Assembly (NCBI GenBank): GCA_029960885.1
Contig: JASBVV010000003.1
Coordinates: forward strand, 1 to 60,171
Direction: 5' to 3'
Length of the DNA: 60,171 nt
DNA from: Kyrpidia sp.
GTDB lineage: Bacteria; Bacillota; Bacilli; Kyrpidiales; Kyrpidiaceae
Below are positions 41,117 to 50,609 of the stretch, one piece after another (the stretch's first letter is position 1; each line of letters begins with the position of its first letter). The position numbers were made by a program, and so were the translations under genes. The notes under the pieces are model-generated. The model was not told the origin of the DNA and made no database searches. It saw only the letters and a list, made by a program, of their open reading frames with translations.

Positions 41117-43498
41117 CTACGAAGAATGAGATCCCCGGCGGCGCTCCAGGTGCGCTGGGGTCCACAGCACTTCCCGGGGTTTGCTTCCTTCAAACGGACC
41201 GACCACTCCGTGTCCCTCCATCTGATCGATCAGACGGGCGGCCCGGGTATAGCCGATTCGAAGGCGCCGCTGCAAGAGGGACACCGAGGCCTGTCCCGAC
41301 TCCACCACCAGGGCCACGGCCTCGTCGAACAGGGGATCCACTTCCTGCTCCGGGGCACCCCCGGTTCCGGGCACATCCCAATCCTCCCGATACTCGGGAG
41401 AAAGCTGACTCTTGATGGCTTCCACCACCCGTTCCACCTCCGGTTCGGAGACAAACGCCCCCTGGACCCGCACCGGTTTTGGGGCCCCCACCGGCAAAAA
41501 CAGCATATCTCCGCGACCCAGCAATTTTTCCGCCCCGCCCATATCCAGAATGGTGCGCGAGTCGGCCTGGGAGGAGACGGCGAAAGCGATGCGGGAAGGG
41601 ATGTTGGCCTTGATCAGCCCAGTGATCACATCCACCGACGGCCTTTGGGTGGCAATGATCAGATGGATGCCGGCGGCCCGGGCCATCTGGGCCAAACGGC
41701 AAATGGCGTCCTCCACGTCCCCCGGAGCGACCATCATCAAATCCGAGAGTTCATCCACCACCACCACGATGTACGGCAGAAACGGCCGGCCCGCCCCGCT
41801 CCCCAGTTCATTGTACCGTTCGATGTCCCGAACCCCTTCCCGGGCGAAAAGCGTATATCGCCCCTCCATCTCTTCGACCACCTTTTTCAGCGTGGCCGCC
41901 GCTTTGCGCATGTCGGTGACCACGGGAGCCATCAGATGGGGCACACCGCTGTAGACACCGAGCTCGACCATTTTCGGATCGATGAGAACCATTTTCACCT
42001 GATCGGGAGCGGCGCGGAACAAAAGACTGATGATCAGGCTGTTGATGCACACGCTCTTTCCCGACCCGGTCGCGCCGGCGATCAGCAGGTGCGGCATTTT
42101 GGCCAAATCGGCCACCACCGGCGCCCCGGAGATGTCCCGGCCGAGGGCGAGGGTGAGCAGACTCGCCGCCTGGCGGAAATCTCCGGTTTCTAAGACTTCT
42201 CTTAGAGGTATGACGGCGATCTCCCGGTTGGGAACTTCGATGCCGATGGCCGATTTGCCCGGTATCGGGGCTTCGATCCGGATATCCGGAGCGGCCAGCG
42301 CCAAGGCCAGATCGTCCGCCAGGTTGACGATCCGGGAAACCTTGACGCCGGTCGCCGGTTGCACTTCGTAGCGGGTGACCGCCGGCCCGCGATAGGCTTG
42401 AATCACCTTCGCCTGAACCCCAAAACTTTCCAGTGTCTGTTCCAGTTTTCGGGCGTTCGCTGCCACATCCCGTAAATCCGAGCCGTTCCGACCGGGTGGG
42501 GGAGGATTTAACAACTCGACGGAAGGAAGCCGATAGGTTCCCCCCGAACGAGTCGGGTCGGCGTCGGGAACATCGGAGGCGGAACGGTGCGGCAAAGACG
42601 CCCCGGAGCCCTGAGGCAGCCGAATCGAGATGCGGGCGCGGGTTTCATCCACCACGGCCACGGGGCCGACGGCGGGCGGCCGATGGGCCCGGTTGGATTC
42701 TCTCCGGCCTTCCTGCCCCCTGCCTTCAACGGATTCGGCGGATCCCGCGCCCTCCGCCCATCCCCCCGCTTCGGAAAAATCTCGAATGGGCAGTTCATCT
42801 TCGGAGGTACCCGGTTTCCGAAACGGGGAACGGGGCCGTCCCGTCGTTTCGGGTTCAGCGGCGGTGGAGCGCCAGGCGCGAACCACGGTGCGGACCCGGC
42901 CGGACACCCCCTGAATCAGACCGCTGCCCAGTCGCTGCAACGCTGCCCATATAGGAACCACCGAGCGCCCGGTGGTCAGGATGAGTGCAATCACCGCCCC
43001 CACCAAGAGAACGATCTCCGTCCCCAGAGTGTCAAACAGAAAATGGGTCGCCGAAAACAGGGCGTATCCAACCGCGCCGCCGCCCACGCGGTCCGGCGGC
43101 GCCACCGGATGTCCGCCTTCGGTCACCCCGGTGCTTGCGAGGTATAATTGATCAATCCGGTGAGTGGTGATCGTCCACAAATCCGGGGGAGTGATCGGGT
43201 GGCTCCGGACCAAGGTGGTGTACAGATTCAACTGCTCCCAGGTCAGCAGGACGGCGACGAACAGAAGCACCCCCGACATTCGCGGGCTCCAGGACGGCGC
43301 CCGGCCCTTCACGATCACGTATCCCCCGCCCCAGAGCGCAGCCAATGGGACGAGGACATACCAGCCTCCGGCGATCCACATGGCCAGGTGGGCAAGGGAC
43401 CGTCCGATCCATCCCAATTGTGCCAGGCAGATCAAGGAGGCGGCAACGACGGCCAGTCCCGCGATCTCCGTTTTCATCCATTCCTTGGCCTGCTCCAC
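41117..43498 (-). CDS. spoIIIE: SpoIIIE/FtsK-family DNA translocase
   Basis: SpoIIIE is the septal ATPase that pumps the chromosome into the forespore. The 793-residue protein has about four N-terminal membrane segments (about residues 5-160), a variable Pro/Arg/Ser-rich linker (about 190-330), the alpha/beta translocase core with Walker [18 protein letters not shown] (about 475) and Walker [17 protein letters not shown], and a C-terminal gamma winged-helix domain ([20 protein letters not shown]) for reading SRS/KOPS-type sequences. The GTG start was chosen for ACAGGAG eight bases upstream and the N-terminus just before the first membrane segment. It lies downstream of tepA and ylzJ, as in B. 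subtilis. Confidence 0.96.
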   Translation of the reverse strand: MEQAKEWMKTEIAGLAVVAASLICLAQLGWIGRSLAHLAMWIAGGWYVLVPLAALWGGGYVIVKGRAPSWSPRMSGVLLFVAVLLTWEQLNLYTTLVRSHPITPPDLWTITTHRIDQLYLASTGVTEGGHPVAPPDRVGGGAVGYALFSATHFLFDTLGTEIVLLVGAVIALILTTGRSVVPIWAALQRLGSGLIQGVSGRVRTVVRAWRSTAAEPETTGRPRSPFRKPGTSEDELPIRDFSEAGGWAEGAGSAESVEGRGQEGRRESNRAHRPPAVGPVAVVDETRARISIRLPQGSGASLPHRSASDVPDADPTRSGGTYRLPSVELLNPPPPGRNGSDLRDVAANARKLEQTLESFGVQAKVIQAYRGPAVTRYEVQPATGVKVSRIVNLADDLALALAAPDIRIEAPIPGKSAIGIEVPNREIAVIPLREVLETGDFRQAASLLTLALGRDISGAPVVADLAKMPHLLIAGATGSGKSVCINSLIISLLFRAAPDQVKMVLIDPKMVELGVYSGVPHLMAPVVTDMRKAAATLKKVVEEMEGRYTLFAREGVRDIERYNELGSGAGRPFLPYIVVVVDELSDLMMVAPGDVEDAICRLAQMARAAGIHLIIATQRPSVDVITGLIKANIPSRIAFAVSSQADSRTILDMGGAEKLLGRGDMLFLPVGAPKPVRVQGAFVSEPEVERVVEAIKSQLSPEYREDWDVPGTGGAPEQEVDPLFDEAVALVVESGQASVSLLQRRLRIGYTRAARLIDQMEGHGVVGPFEGSKPREVLWTPAHLERRRGSHSS

Positions 43499-43679
43499 CT
43501 TGTTCACTCCTGTTTTCCACTCCCTTGAAATCACCGCCGGCGTACTCTCCTTACAGTTCTCCAAGGGAAGGCGGTTTTCCTTCCCCAAAACAGAGGGCGC
43601 CGGCCCGGAAAGATTTCTTCCGGGTATTCGGCGCCATCCGGCGGTGTCCATTCGACGCGGGACAGTGGGAACAGGCCCT

Positions 43680-43928
43680 TCACGCTTGAGGCGATGAAAG
43701 ACTGACATGGCTGAACACCCGAAATTCAAGAATCCGGCCGGGTTGGAATTGTGGGCGCAGAAAGTCGTTCGGGTTGGGGCTGATCAGGCGCACGATCCGG
43801 GCCCGCCGAGGGTCAAGCGGTTGCACCAAAAGGCGAACAGTGCCGGCGGCGATCTCCATGACAGGGCTCGACGGACCGACCGGAGCCGCCCAGAGCTGGT
43901 CCGGCGGAACGATGGTGTACAGAATCAT
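43680..43928 (-). CDS. ylzJ: YlzJ-like small protein
   Basis: This 82-residue protein begins [14 protein letters not shown], the hallmark of the YlzJ family found between tepA and spoIIIE in Bacilli; the rest is beta-rich ([20 protein letters not shown]). The ATG overlaps the tepA stop by four bases (ATGA), and there is no independent ribosome-binding site, so it depends on coupling to tepA. Function is unknown. The 181-base gap to spoIIIE holds only a short inverted repeat (CCCGGAA/TTCCGGG near 43604-43624) without a T-run. Confidence 0.85.
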   Translation of the reverse strand: MILYTIVPPDQLWAAPVGPSSPVMEIAAGTVRLLVQPLDPRRARIVRLISPNPNDFLRPQFQPGRILEFRVFSHVSLSSPQA

Positions 43929-44689
43929 TGGATCACCGGCTTTTGTGGAGGAGTCTGGGGGGGAGGAGCGGATGCGTCGACCAGTTCCCGGAGTTTGGCC
44001 AGCGCCTTGCCGATTCCCCCGATGTCGTCGATGAGCCCGTAGCGCACCGCATCCTTTCCCATGACCGTGGTACCGATGTCCCGAGCCAGCTCGCCGGTTT
44101 TCATCATCAGTTCGCGAAACTGGGCTTCGGAGATCTTGGAATGGTCCACCACAAAGCGAACCACCCGCTCTTGCATGCGTTCCAAATATTCCCATGAAGC
44201 CGGCGCACCGATCACCATCCCGGTCAGGCGGATGGGGTGGATGGTCATGGTCGCCGATTCCGCAATAAAGCTGTACCGTCCGGCCACGGCAACGGGTACG
44301 CCGATACTGTGACCGCCTCCCAGGACCAAAGTGACCGTCGGTTTGGTCATGGTGGCGATCATTTCGGCGATGGCTAGCCCGGCTTCCACGTCGCCGCCGA
44401 CGGTATTGAGGACAACCAGGACCCCTTTGATTTTGTCGTTTTGCTCTGCGGCGACCAACTGCGGAATAATGTGTTCGTATTTCGTCGTTTTGTTCTGCGG
44501 CGGCAAGACCAAATGCCCTTCGATCTGCCCGATGATGGTGATGCAGTACAAATCGGTATCCGCATCGGGCAACTGGGTCTGTCCCACCCGTTCCAAGGCC
44601 TGCAGAGATCCGGGGGCCGGAGGGGCCGCCTCCGGCCCAGCCGGTGCCGCCGGCAACTCCCCGTCCCGGGTCCAATGCTGCTGATTCAC
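43925..44689 (-). CDS. tepA: TepA, ClpP-like serine protease (translocation-enhancing)
   Basis: This 254-residue ClpP-fold protein of the TepA family is involved in degradation of small acid-soluble spore proteins or signal peptides. The core shows [34 protein letters not shown], the nucleophile region [16 protein letters not shown] (Ser) and [11 protein letters not shown] with the catalytic His. Residues 1-40 are an Ala/Pro-rich extension. It starts with GTG and overlaps ylzJ by four bases at its end. A decayed RNase J fragment lies in the gap to rnjB. Confidence 0.94.
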   Translation of the reverse strand: MNQQHWTRDGELPAAPAGPEAAPPAPGSLQALERVGQTQLPDADTDLYCITIIGQIEGHLVLPPQNKTTKYEHIIPQLVAAEQNDKIKGVLVVLNTVGGDVEAGLAIAEMIATMTKPTVTLVLGGGHSIGVPVAVAGRYSFIAESATMTIHPIRLTGMVIGAPASWEYLERMQERVVRFVVDHSKISEAQFRELMMKTGELARDIGTTVMGKDAVRYGLIDDIGGIGKALAKLRELVDASAPPPQTPPQKPVIQ

Positions 44690-44727
44690 GCCTCATCACC
44701 CTTCGCTCAGTTTCGCCCGTCCCTGGG

Positions 44728-44840
44728 ACGGCTTCTATCCCAGGACGGAATCCTCGTGGTTGTCGTCGCTCAGCAAGCGCAAAAGAGGACGATTCTCTCC
44801 GACGGACATCATCTCGGGGCTTCGTCACGTCCGGGAGTCA
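44728..44840 (+). pseudogene. Decayed fragment of an RNase J gene, inverted
   Basis: On the plus strand this gap sequence translates as GRLLSQDGILVVVVAQQAQK then RTILSDG and, after a frame change, DIISGLRHVRES. That parallels the intact RNase J protein (KLLSQDGILVVVV, TILSGPDIISRGFVYVRES). Several DNA blocks also match the reverse of 45060-45200. It has no start, no domain and at least one frameshift, and points tail-to-tail at rnjB. It is best read as a remnant of a second rnj copy or an inverted duplication. Confidence 0.65.
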
Positions 44841-44883
44841 AACCCGCTGATGGGATTTCCGGTCTATGCGCAGCCTTTTGAAA

Positions 44884-46551
44884 TCACACTTCCATGATGA
44901 TCGGAAGGATCATCGGGCGGCGGCGGGTTTGTTCATACAGAAATCGTCCCAGGGCGTCCCGGACGCCGGTCTTGATGGACGACCATTCGCTGACATTCTC
45001 GGCCACCAGCTTTTTCAAGGTGGCGGTGACAATCCGGTTGGCCTCCTCCAGGAGCGCCTCGGATTCCCGCACATACACGAAGCCCCGGGAAATGATGTCC
45101 GGCCCGGAAAGAATGGTCCCGTCCTGTTTGGACATGGTGACCACCACCACCAGAATCCCGTCCTGGCTGAGCAACTTTCGGTCTCGGAGGACGATGTTGC
45201 CCACATCGCCGACGCCCAACCCGTCGATCAGCACTGCGCCGGCCGTCACCTTTCCGGTCTGGCGGCCTTCACCCCCCTGAAACTCCACCACGTCCCCGTT
45301 GTCCAGAATGAAGATCCGCTCCGGGGGCACCCCGGTGGCCTGGGCCAGTTCCGAGTGGATCTTCAGCATGCGGAACTCGCCGTGCACGGGAATGAAATAT
45401 TTCGGCCTCACCAGATTCAACATCAACTTCAACTCTTCTTGGCTGCCGTGTCCCGACACGTGAACCCCGGACACCTGCTGATAGATCACGTTGGCCCCGA
45501 TGCGGAACAACTGATCAATGGTACGGGCGACGTACTTCTCATTGCCCGGAATCGGCGAAGAAGCGACGATCACCGTATCCCCGGGCACAATCTCCACTTT
45601 GCGGTGCGTGGCCCGGGCCATGCGCGTCAGTGCGGACATGGGTTCCCCCTGGCTGCCCGTCGACAGGATGACGACCTTGTGAGCGGGAAGTTTCGCGATG
45701 TCGTCCGGGTCGACCATGGTTCCCTTATTCACGCGCAAATAACCGAGCTCGACAGCGATATTGATATTGTTCACCATACTCCGCCCGACCACTGCGACTT
45801 TGCGGCCGTACCGTTCCGCTGCGTCGATGACCTGCTGGATACGGTGGATATTCGACGCAAAAGTCGCTAAAATAATCCGTTTCTCCGCCTGATGGAACAC
45901 CTCGTCAATGGTTTGTCCGACCACGCGTTCGGACATCGTGTAACCTGGCCGCTCCGCATTCGTGCTGTCGGAGAGCAAGCACAACACTCCGCGTTCTCCC
46001 CACTCCGCCAGACGATGATAGTCTGCCATGCGCCCGTCCACAGGCGTAAAATCAAACTTAAAATCCCCGGTATGGACGCAGATTCCTTCCGGACACTCCA
46101 AGGCAATCCCCACGGTATCCGGGATGCTGTGATTGGTGTGAAAAAAAGAGACCAGAAACTGCCCTAATTTAATCTGACTGCGGTTGGTGACCGCGACCAG
46201 TTTTGTGACATCCAGGAGATTATGTTCCCGCAGCTTGGCCTCCACCAATCCCAATGTGAGTCGAGTGCCGTACACCGGTACGTTAATGTGTTTCAACACA
46301 TACGGCAAGCCACCGATGTGGTCCTCGTGGCCGTGGGTCAACACGATTCCCCGCACCCGGCTCTTGTTCTCCACGAGGTACGACACGTCCGGGATGACCA
46401 CGTCAATGCCCAGCATGTCCTCCTCGGGAAACTTCAGACCCGCGTCCACTACCACAATGTCATTCCCGTACTGGTAAGCGGTCATATTCTTTCCGATCTC
46501 ACCCAAACCGCCCAGGGGAATGATGGACAACTTGTGATTCGACTTGCTCAA
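44884..46551 (-). CDS. rnjB: RNase J (RNase J2 by position)
   Basis: RNase J is a metallo-beta-lactamase nuclease with 5'-3' exo- and endonuclease activity in mRNA decay and rRNA maturation. The 555-residue protein has the zinc motif THGHEDHIGG (about residue 74-83), HTNHSI, the beta-CASP core (CVHTGDFKFDFTP, LLSDSTNAERPG, SGHGSQEELKLML, PVHGEFRML) and the C-terminal domain (QDGTILSGPDIISRG). The start is TTG, supported by GGAGGTGCAGGA directly upstream. Its place between tepA and dapA is that of B. subtilis rnjB (ymfA), though an RNase J1 role cannot be excluded because the zinc ligands are complete. It has its own promoter. Confidence 0.95.
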   Translation of the reverse strand: MSKSNHKLSIIPLGGLGEIGKNMTAYQYGNDIVVVDAGLKFPEEDMLGIDVVIPDVSYLVENKSRVRGIVLTHGHEDHIGGLPYVLKHINVPVYGTRLTLGLVEAKLREHNLLDVTKLVAVTNRSQIKLGQFLVSFFHTNHSIPDTVGIALECPEGICVHTGDFKFDFTPVDGRMADYHRLAEWGERGVLCLLSDSTNAERPGYTMSERVVGQTIDEVFHQAEKRIILATFASNIHRIQQVIDAAERYGRKVAVVGRSMVNNINIAVELGYLRVNKGTMVDPDDIAKLPAHKVVILSTGSQGEPMSALTRMARATHRKVEIVPGDTVIVASSPIPGNEKYVARTIDQLFRIGANVIYQQVSGVHVSGHGSQEELKLMLNLVRPKYFIPVHGEFRMLKIHSELAQATGVPPERIFILDNGDVVEFQGGEGRQTGKVTAGAVLIDGLGVGDVGNIVLRDRKLLSQDGILVVVVTMSKQDGTILSGPDIISRGFVYVRESEALLEEANRIVTATLKKLVAENVSEWSSIKTGVRDALGRFLYEQTRRRPMILPIIMEV

Positions 46552-46627
46552 TCCTGCACCTCCGAATGATTCCCGCTCCTTCGCGTACGTTCAAACGCAA
46601 AAAAGCCGCACCAAGACCGTCACCGTC

Positions 46628-46656
46628 ATTATACACGAAGCATGCCCCTCCCACAA
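46628..46656 (-). promoter_or_regulatory. Sigma-A promoter of rnjB
   Basis: On the minus strand TTGTGG (46651-46656), 17 bases, TATAAT (46628-46633), about 77 bases before the rnjB start. Confidence 0.65.
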
Positions 46657-46719
46657 CCGAATCTTGCCCCGGCCCCGTCCCGGTCCACCCCCCATCGTCT
46701 CACCGGCATTCAAAAAGAC

Positions 46720-46745
46720 AAAAAAACCGGGTGAAATCCTCCCGG
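46720..46745 (-). terminator. Rho-independent terminator after dapA
   Basis: On the minus strand CCGGG pairs with CCCGG (46741-46745 with 46727-46731) and is followed by seven T. It ends the dipicolinate/lysine run before rnjB. Confidence 0.75.
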
Positions 46746-46805
46746 CTCTTCATTTGGACACGTTTTGTGTCGAAACGGGACGGCTTCCTGTCGATCGCCG
46801 GCCCT

Positions 46806-47699
46806 TCACAAGAGCGACAGATCGTCCAAAATCCGTCGGAAATCGTGAAGAAGCGACTCCGGAGCCTCGACCAACGGCAATCGCACGGGGCCGACCGGAT
46901 AACCGATCATCGCCAAACCGGCCTTGAGCAGCACCGGACTGGATGTCCAAAACAACCCTTCGAACAGCGGCAACAACTTTCGATGCAATGCTGCGGCTTG
47001 TGCCACGTCACCGGAAAGAAACGCGTCAATCATGCGCGCCATTTCCCGACCCACCAGATGGGAAGCAACACTCACCACACCGTACCCACCCACCGCCAGC
47101 GTGGGCAGAAACAGTTTGTCATCCCCGCTGTACACTCGGAACCCCTGCGGAGCGTGCTCCACGATCTCGGCAATCTGACCGAGATCGCCCCCGGCCTCCT
47201 TGACGCAGACGATATTGTCCACCTCGGCCAAGCGCAGGGTGGTGGCGGCAGCCAGATTCACTCCGGTACGCCCGGGCACATTGTATACCATGACCGGCAA
47301 CCGGGTCGCCTCCGCCGCAGTCCGAAAATGGCGATACAGTCCTTCCTGAGAAGGTTTGTTATAGTAGGGACAAACGAGCATGATCCCGTCCACCCCGATC
47401 GCTTCCGCTTCCCGGGTGAGCTCCACGGTCGACCGGGTGTCGTTGCTTCCGGTCCCGGCAATCACCGCGGCCCTTCCCTTCGCCCGGGCGAGCACCCGCT
47501 CGTACAATTGCAATTTTTCTTCATGAGACAAGGTCGGAGATTCCCCGGTCGTACCGGCCACGACGATTCCGGTGGTCCCCGTCTCGATCAGCCGGTCCAC
47601 CAAGCGATCGACCCCCGGCAGATCCAAGAGACCGTCCTCGGTAAACGGCGTCGCCATCGCCGTCAACAAACGCCCAAAATCCACATCGATTTCCCCCAT
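46806..47699 (-). CDS. dapA: DapA, 4-hydroxy-tetrahydrodipicolinate synthase
   Basis: DapA condenses pyruvate with aspartate semialdehyde, the branch step to lysine, cell wall diaminopimelate and spore dipicolinate. The 297-residue TIM-barrel enzyme shows TAMATPFTEDG, VVAGTTGESPTLSHEEK, GTGSNDTRSTVELTREAEAIG, the catalytic Tyr in PVMVYNVPGRTG and the Schiff-base Lys in IVCVKEAGGD. The annotated ATG lacks a strong ribosome-binding site; a GTG five codons later (MDFGRLLTAM) has GGGGGAAA upstream and matches B. subtilis better, so the true start may be 47684. It follows dapG. Confidence 0.96.
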   Translation of the reverse strand: MGEIDVDFGRLLTAMATPFTEDGLLDLPGVDRLVDRLIETGTTGIVVAGTTGESPTLSHEEKLQLYERVLARAKGRAAVIAGTGSNDTRSTVELTREAEAIGVDGIMLVCPYYNKPSQEGLYRHFRTAAEATRLPVMVYNVPGRTGVNLAAATTLRLAEVDNIVCVKEAGGDLGQIAEIVEHAPQGFRVYSGDDKLFLPTLAVGGYGVVSVASHLVGREMARMIDAFLSGDVAQAAALHRKLLPLFEGLFWTSSPVLLKAGLAMIGYPVGPVRLPLVEAPESLLHDFRRILDDLSLL

Positions 47700-47717
47700 C
47701 CGTCAGTCTTGTCCCCG

Positions 47718-48941
47718 TCACCGAGAGACCTGATCCAAAGCAAACCGGCGGTGCAAAGCGCAAACCGCCCGCTTCATGTGCTCTTCCCGCACCAAACACC
47801 AGATCGTGGTATGGCTGTCCGCCGATTGCAGAATGTCGATCCCTTCTTCCGCCAGGGCATCGACGATCCTCGCCATCACTCCGGGCACCCCTGCAATCCC
47901 CGCCCCCACCACGGACACCTTGGCACATCGAGGAACGAGCTCCGCTTCCACGTTCAGTTTCCGCAAAATCTCCCCGGCCCGTTGCGCATCCGATTCGGTT
48001 ACGGTGAACCTGAGCCCGTCCGGCCCGACGTTGATAAAATCGACGCTGATCCCGGACCGGGCCATGGCCTGGAAGACCTCGCGATGGACCGGCGGCAAAC
48101 CGGAGGACTGTTTGACTTTCACCTGGGTGATATGGGCGGTTTGTGTGATGCCGGTGACCAAGCGATCGCCGGGGTCTCTGCCCTCCAGGCGCTCGCCGCT
48201 CCCGAGATGGGTGACCAGGGTCCCTTCATCATCGCTCATGGTGGCCCGCACCCGGACCGGAATGTTTTTTCTCATGGCGATCTCCACCGCCCGGGGATGA
48301 ATGACCTTCGCCCCTTGGTAGGCCAGATTGCAGATCTCCGTGTACGTGGCCCGGCGCAACCGACGGGCATTCTCGACAATGCGCGGGTCCGCGGTCATAA
48401 TCCCTTCGACGTCGGTGAAGATGTCGACCCGTTCGGCGTCCAAGGCCGCCCCGAGAGCGGTGGCGGTGGTATCGCTGCCGCCCCGGCCCAGGGTGGTGAT
48501 TTCCCCATCCTCGGTCTGTCCCTGAAAGCCCGCCACGACGACCACGCGGCCCTGTTCCAGTTCCTTTCGGATTCTCCCCGGTTTCACTCGAAGGATGGGA
48601 GCCGATCCGAACTCGCCTTCGGTCAGAATGCCCGCCTGCCCGCCGGTCAAGGCGACGGCCTGCACGCCCTGCCCGCGGAGCAAGGCGGCGAAGGTCACCG
48701 CCGAAATGATTTCCCCACAGGATAACAAAAGATCCACTTCCCGCGGCGGGGCCGATCCGGGTTCAATCAACCCCAAAAGGGTGTCCGTCGCATAGGGAGC
48801 CCCCTTTCTCCCCATGGCCGAGACCACCACGACCACACGGAACTCCCCGTCGAGGGCCTGTTTGACGTGATGCACCGCCCATGCTCTGGCTTCCTCGGCG
48901 GCCAGAGACGTGCCTCCAAACTTTTGCACGAGGATGCGCAT
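47718..48941 (-). CDS. dapG: DapG, aspartokinase (diaminopimelate-sensitive type)
   Basis: DapG phosphorylates aspartate, the first step towards lysine and dipicolinate. The 407-residue protein has the amino-acid kinase domain (VQKFGGTSLA at the N-terminus, VAGFQGQTEDGEITTLGRGG with the substrate loop, VDIFTDVEGIMTADPR, LAYQGAKVIHPRAVEIA) and two C-terminal ACT domains (about 255-400) for feedback control. The ATG overlaps the asd stop (TGATG) with GGAGG nine bases upstream. It is the B. subtilis dapG by synteny with dpaA-dpaB-asd-dapG-dapA. Confidence 0.96.
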   Translation of the reverse strand: MRILVQKFGGTSLAAEEARAWAVHHVKQALDGEFRVVVVVSAMGRKGAPYATDTLLGLIEPGSAPPREVDLLLSCGEIISAVTFAALLRGQGVQAVALTGGQAGILTEGEFGSAPILRVKPGRIRKELEQGRVVVVAGFQGQTEDGEITTLGRGGSDTTATALGAALDAERVDIFTDVEGIMTADPRIVENARRLRRATYTEICNLAYQGAKVIHPRAVEIAMRKNIPVRVRATMSDDEGTLVTHLGSGERLEGRDPGDRLVTGITQTAHITQVKVKQSSGLPPVHREVFQAMARSGISVDFINVGPDGLRFTVTESDAQRAGEILRKLNVEAELVPRCAKVSVVGAGIAGVPGVMARIVDALAEEGIDILQSADSHTTIWCLVREEHMKRAVCALHRRFALDQVSR

Positions 48942-49981
48942 CAACGAAGGCCTCCCCGTTCCACCAACAATTCCGCGATCTGCACCGCATTGTACGCGGC
49001 TCCTTTAAGCAGATTGTCCGACACCACCCACAGGTTCAGACCGCGGGAATGCGCGAGGTCGCGGCGAATCCGCCCCACGAACACCTCCGGGCGGCCGGCC
49101 GCGTCGAGGGGCATCGGATAGTCCTGGGAAGCCGGGTCGTCCACCACCACGACGCCGGGGGCCCTGGACAAAACCCGGTAGACCTCGTCGAGCTCAAAGG
49201 GTGTCTTGGTCTCGATGTAGACCGCCTCGGAATGTCCCGTGACCACGGGCACCCGAACACAGGTCGGAGTCACCGGGATGTCCGGATCGTCCAGAATCTT
49301 CCTCGTTTCACGGACCATCTTCATTTCTTCTTTTGTAAACCCGTTTTCCTCAAACACATCGATCTGAGGCAACACGTTGAAGGCGATGGGATGGTGAACG
49401 GGCAGCCCGGACACGGGCAGGACCTCCGGAGCGGGACGCTCGCCCGCCAATCGGGCCCGGGTCTGATCCATCAATTCTTCGACCGCCCGGGCACCGGCCC
49501 CGGACACCGCCTGATACGTGGACACAATGATCCGCTCGATGCCGAAACGGTCATACAACGGTTTGAGCGCCACGACCATTTGAATGGTGGAACAGTTTGG
49601 GTTGGCAATGATTCCTTTGTGATGCAGGGCGGCCTCCCCGTTGACCTCGGGCACCACCAGCGGGACGTCGGGATCCATGCGAAACGCGCTGGAGTTGTCG
49701 ATAACGACAGCACCCCTCCCGGCGGCCTCCGGGGAGAGAGCGCGGCTGGTCTTCGCCCCGGCACTGAACAGGGCCACATCCACCCCTTCAAAAGCGTCCG
49801 GACGGGCTTCGATCACAGTGACCTTTTCCCCGCGGAACGTCACCGTTTTTCCGGCCGATCGCGAAGACGCCATGGGCACCAGGGTTTTGACGGGGAAATG
49901 CCGCGCTTCCAGGGTTTCGATCATTTTCCGTCCTACGGCGCCGGTCGCGCCGACGACGGCCACGGTGAGCTCCTTTGTCAT
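48941..49981 (-). CDS. asd: Asd, aspartate-semialdehyde dehydrogenase
   Basis: Asd reduces aspartyl phosphate to the semialdehyde used by DapA. The 346-residue protein shows the NADP loop VAVVGATGAVGRKMIE, SSRSAGK, the active-site cysteine in IIANPNCSTIQMV, and HPIAFNVLPQID, RVPVVTGHSEAV near the C-terminus. The ATG (MTKELTVAVVGATG) follows AAGGAG by eleven bases; the frame extends upstream without homology. It follows dpaB by 16 bases and overlaps dapG. Confidence 0.97.
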   Translation of the reverse strand: MTKELTVAVVGATGAVGRKMIETLEARHFPVKTLVPMASSRSAGKTVTFRGEKVTVIEARPDAFEGVDVALFSAGAKTSRALSPEAAGRGAVVIDNSSAFRMDPDVPLVVPEVNGEAALHHKGIIANPNCSTIQMVVALKPLYDRFGIERIIVSTYQAVSGAGARAVEELMDQTRARLAGERPAPEVLPVSGLPVHHPIAFNVLPQIDVFEENGFTKEEMKMVRETRKILDDPDIPVTPTCVRVPVVTGHSEAVYIETKTPFELDEVYRVLSRAPGVVVVDDPASQDYPMPLDAAGRPEVFVGRIRRDLAHSRGLNLWVVSDNLLKGAAYNAVQIAELLVERGGLR

Positions 49982-49997
49982 CGTTTCGACAACTCCT

Positions 49998-50609
49998 TCA
50001 TTGATACCTGAAACGTTCGATGAGCACCGGCTGCAATTGCTTTTTTTCCAGGGCCGCCTCCACGGTGGGCACAAGAAGATCCATCCTGGCCACCAGGGAA
50101 TTCATCTTTCGCTCGGGATCGTCCTGCCCGAACGGCACAAAAAAGATGTTTTTCGCCGCCATCAACTTGGCGAGGTTGGTCATGTTGAGCCCCAGCCCGT
50201 CGTTGGTGGAAATCCCCAACACAACCGGTCGATCGTTTCGCATCGTGGCTTTCGCCGCCATGAGTACCGGAGAATCGGTGAGCGCATTGGCCAACCGGCT
50301 CAGGGTGCTGCCCGTGCACGGCGCGATCACGAGCACATCCAGCGCTTTGGCCGGCCCCAAGGGTTCGGCGTCGACGATCCGATCGATGACTTTCGCCCCG
50401 GTGACCTCCTCAATCTTCGCCAACCACGAAGCCGCCTCCCAAAACCGGGTGTCGGTGGACGACACGGTCTGGGAGACGATGGGGACCACCCGGCATCCCT
50501 TCCCCAGCAAACGGACGAGTTCCGGAAACACCGCGTCATAAGTGCAATGGGAACCGGTGATGGCGAAACCGACGGTTTTTCCCTTGAGTTCCAACGGCCA
50601 TACCCCCAT
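49998..50609 (-). CDS. dpaB: DpaB, dipicolinate synthase subunit B
   Basis: DpaB (SpoVFB) is the flavoprotein-fold partner of DpaA in making dipicolinic acid in the mother cell. The 203-residue protein is a homo-oligomeric flavin-containing Cys decarboxylase-like fold: GKTVGFAITGSHCTYDAV at the N-terminus, VLVIAPCTGSTLSRLANALTD, and NDRPVVLGISTNDGLG. Its ATG overlaps the dpaA stop (TGATG), so the subunits are co-translated. asd follows 16 bases later. Confidence 0.97.
   Translation of the reverse strand: MGVWPLELKGKTVGFAITGSHCTYDAVFPELVRLLGKGCRVVPIVSQTVSSTDTRFWEAASWLAKIEEVTGAKVIDRIVDAEPLGPAKALDVLVIAPCTGSTLSRLANALTDSPVLMAAKATMRNDRPVVLGISTNDGLGLNMTNLAKLMAAKNIFFVPFGQDDPERKMNSLVARMDLLVPTVEAALEKKQLQPVLIERFRYQ

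Noticed and set aside
40839-41165. Minus-strand 108-codon frame in the ymfK-spoIIIE gap
   Set aside because: No ribosome-binding site, overlaps the end of spoIIIE, and the composition is not protein-like.
46566-48725. A 719-codon plus-strand open frame opposite dapA and dapG
   Set aside because: dapA and dapG on the other strand have full motifs; this frame is Arg/His/Pro-rich low-complexity sequence typical of antisense frames.
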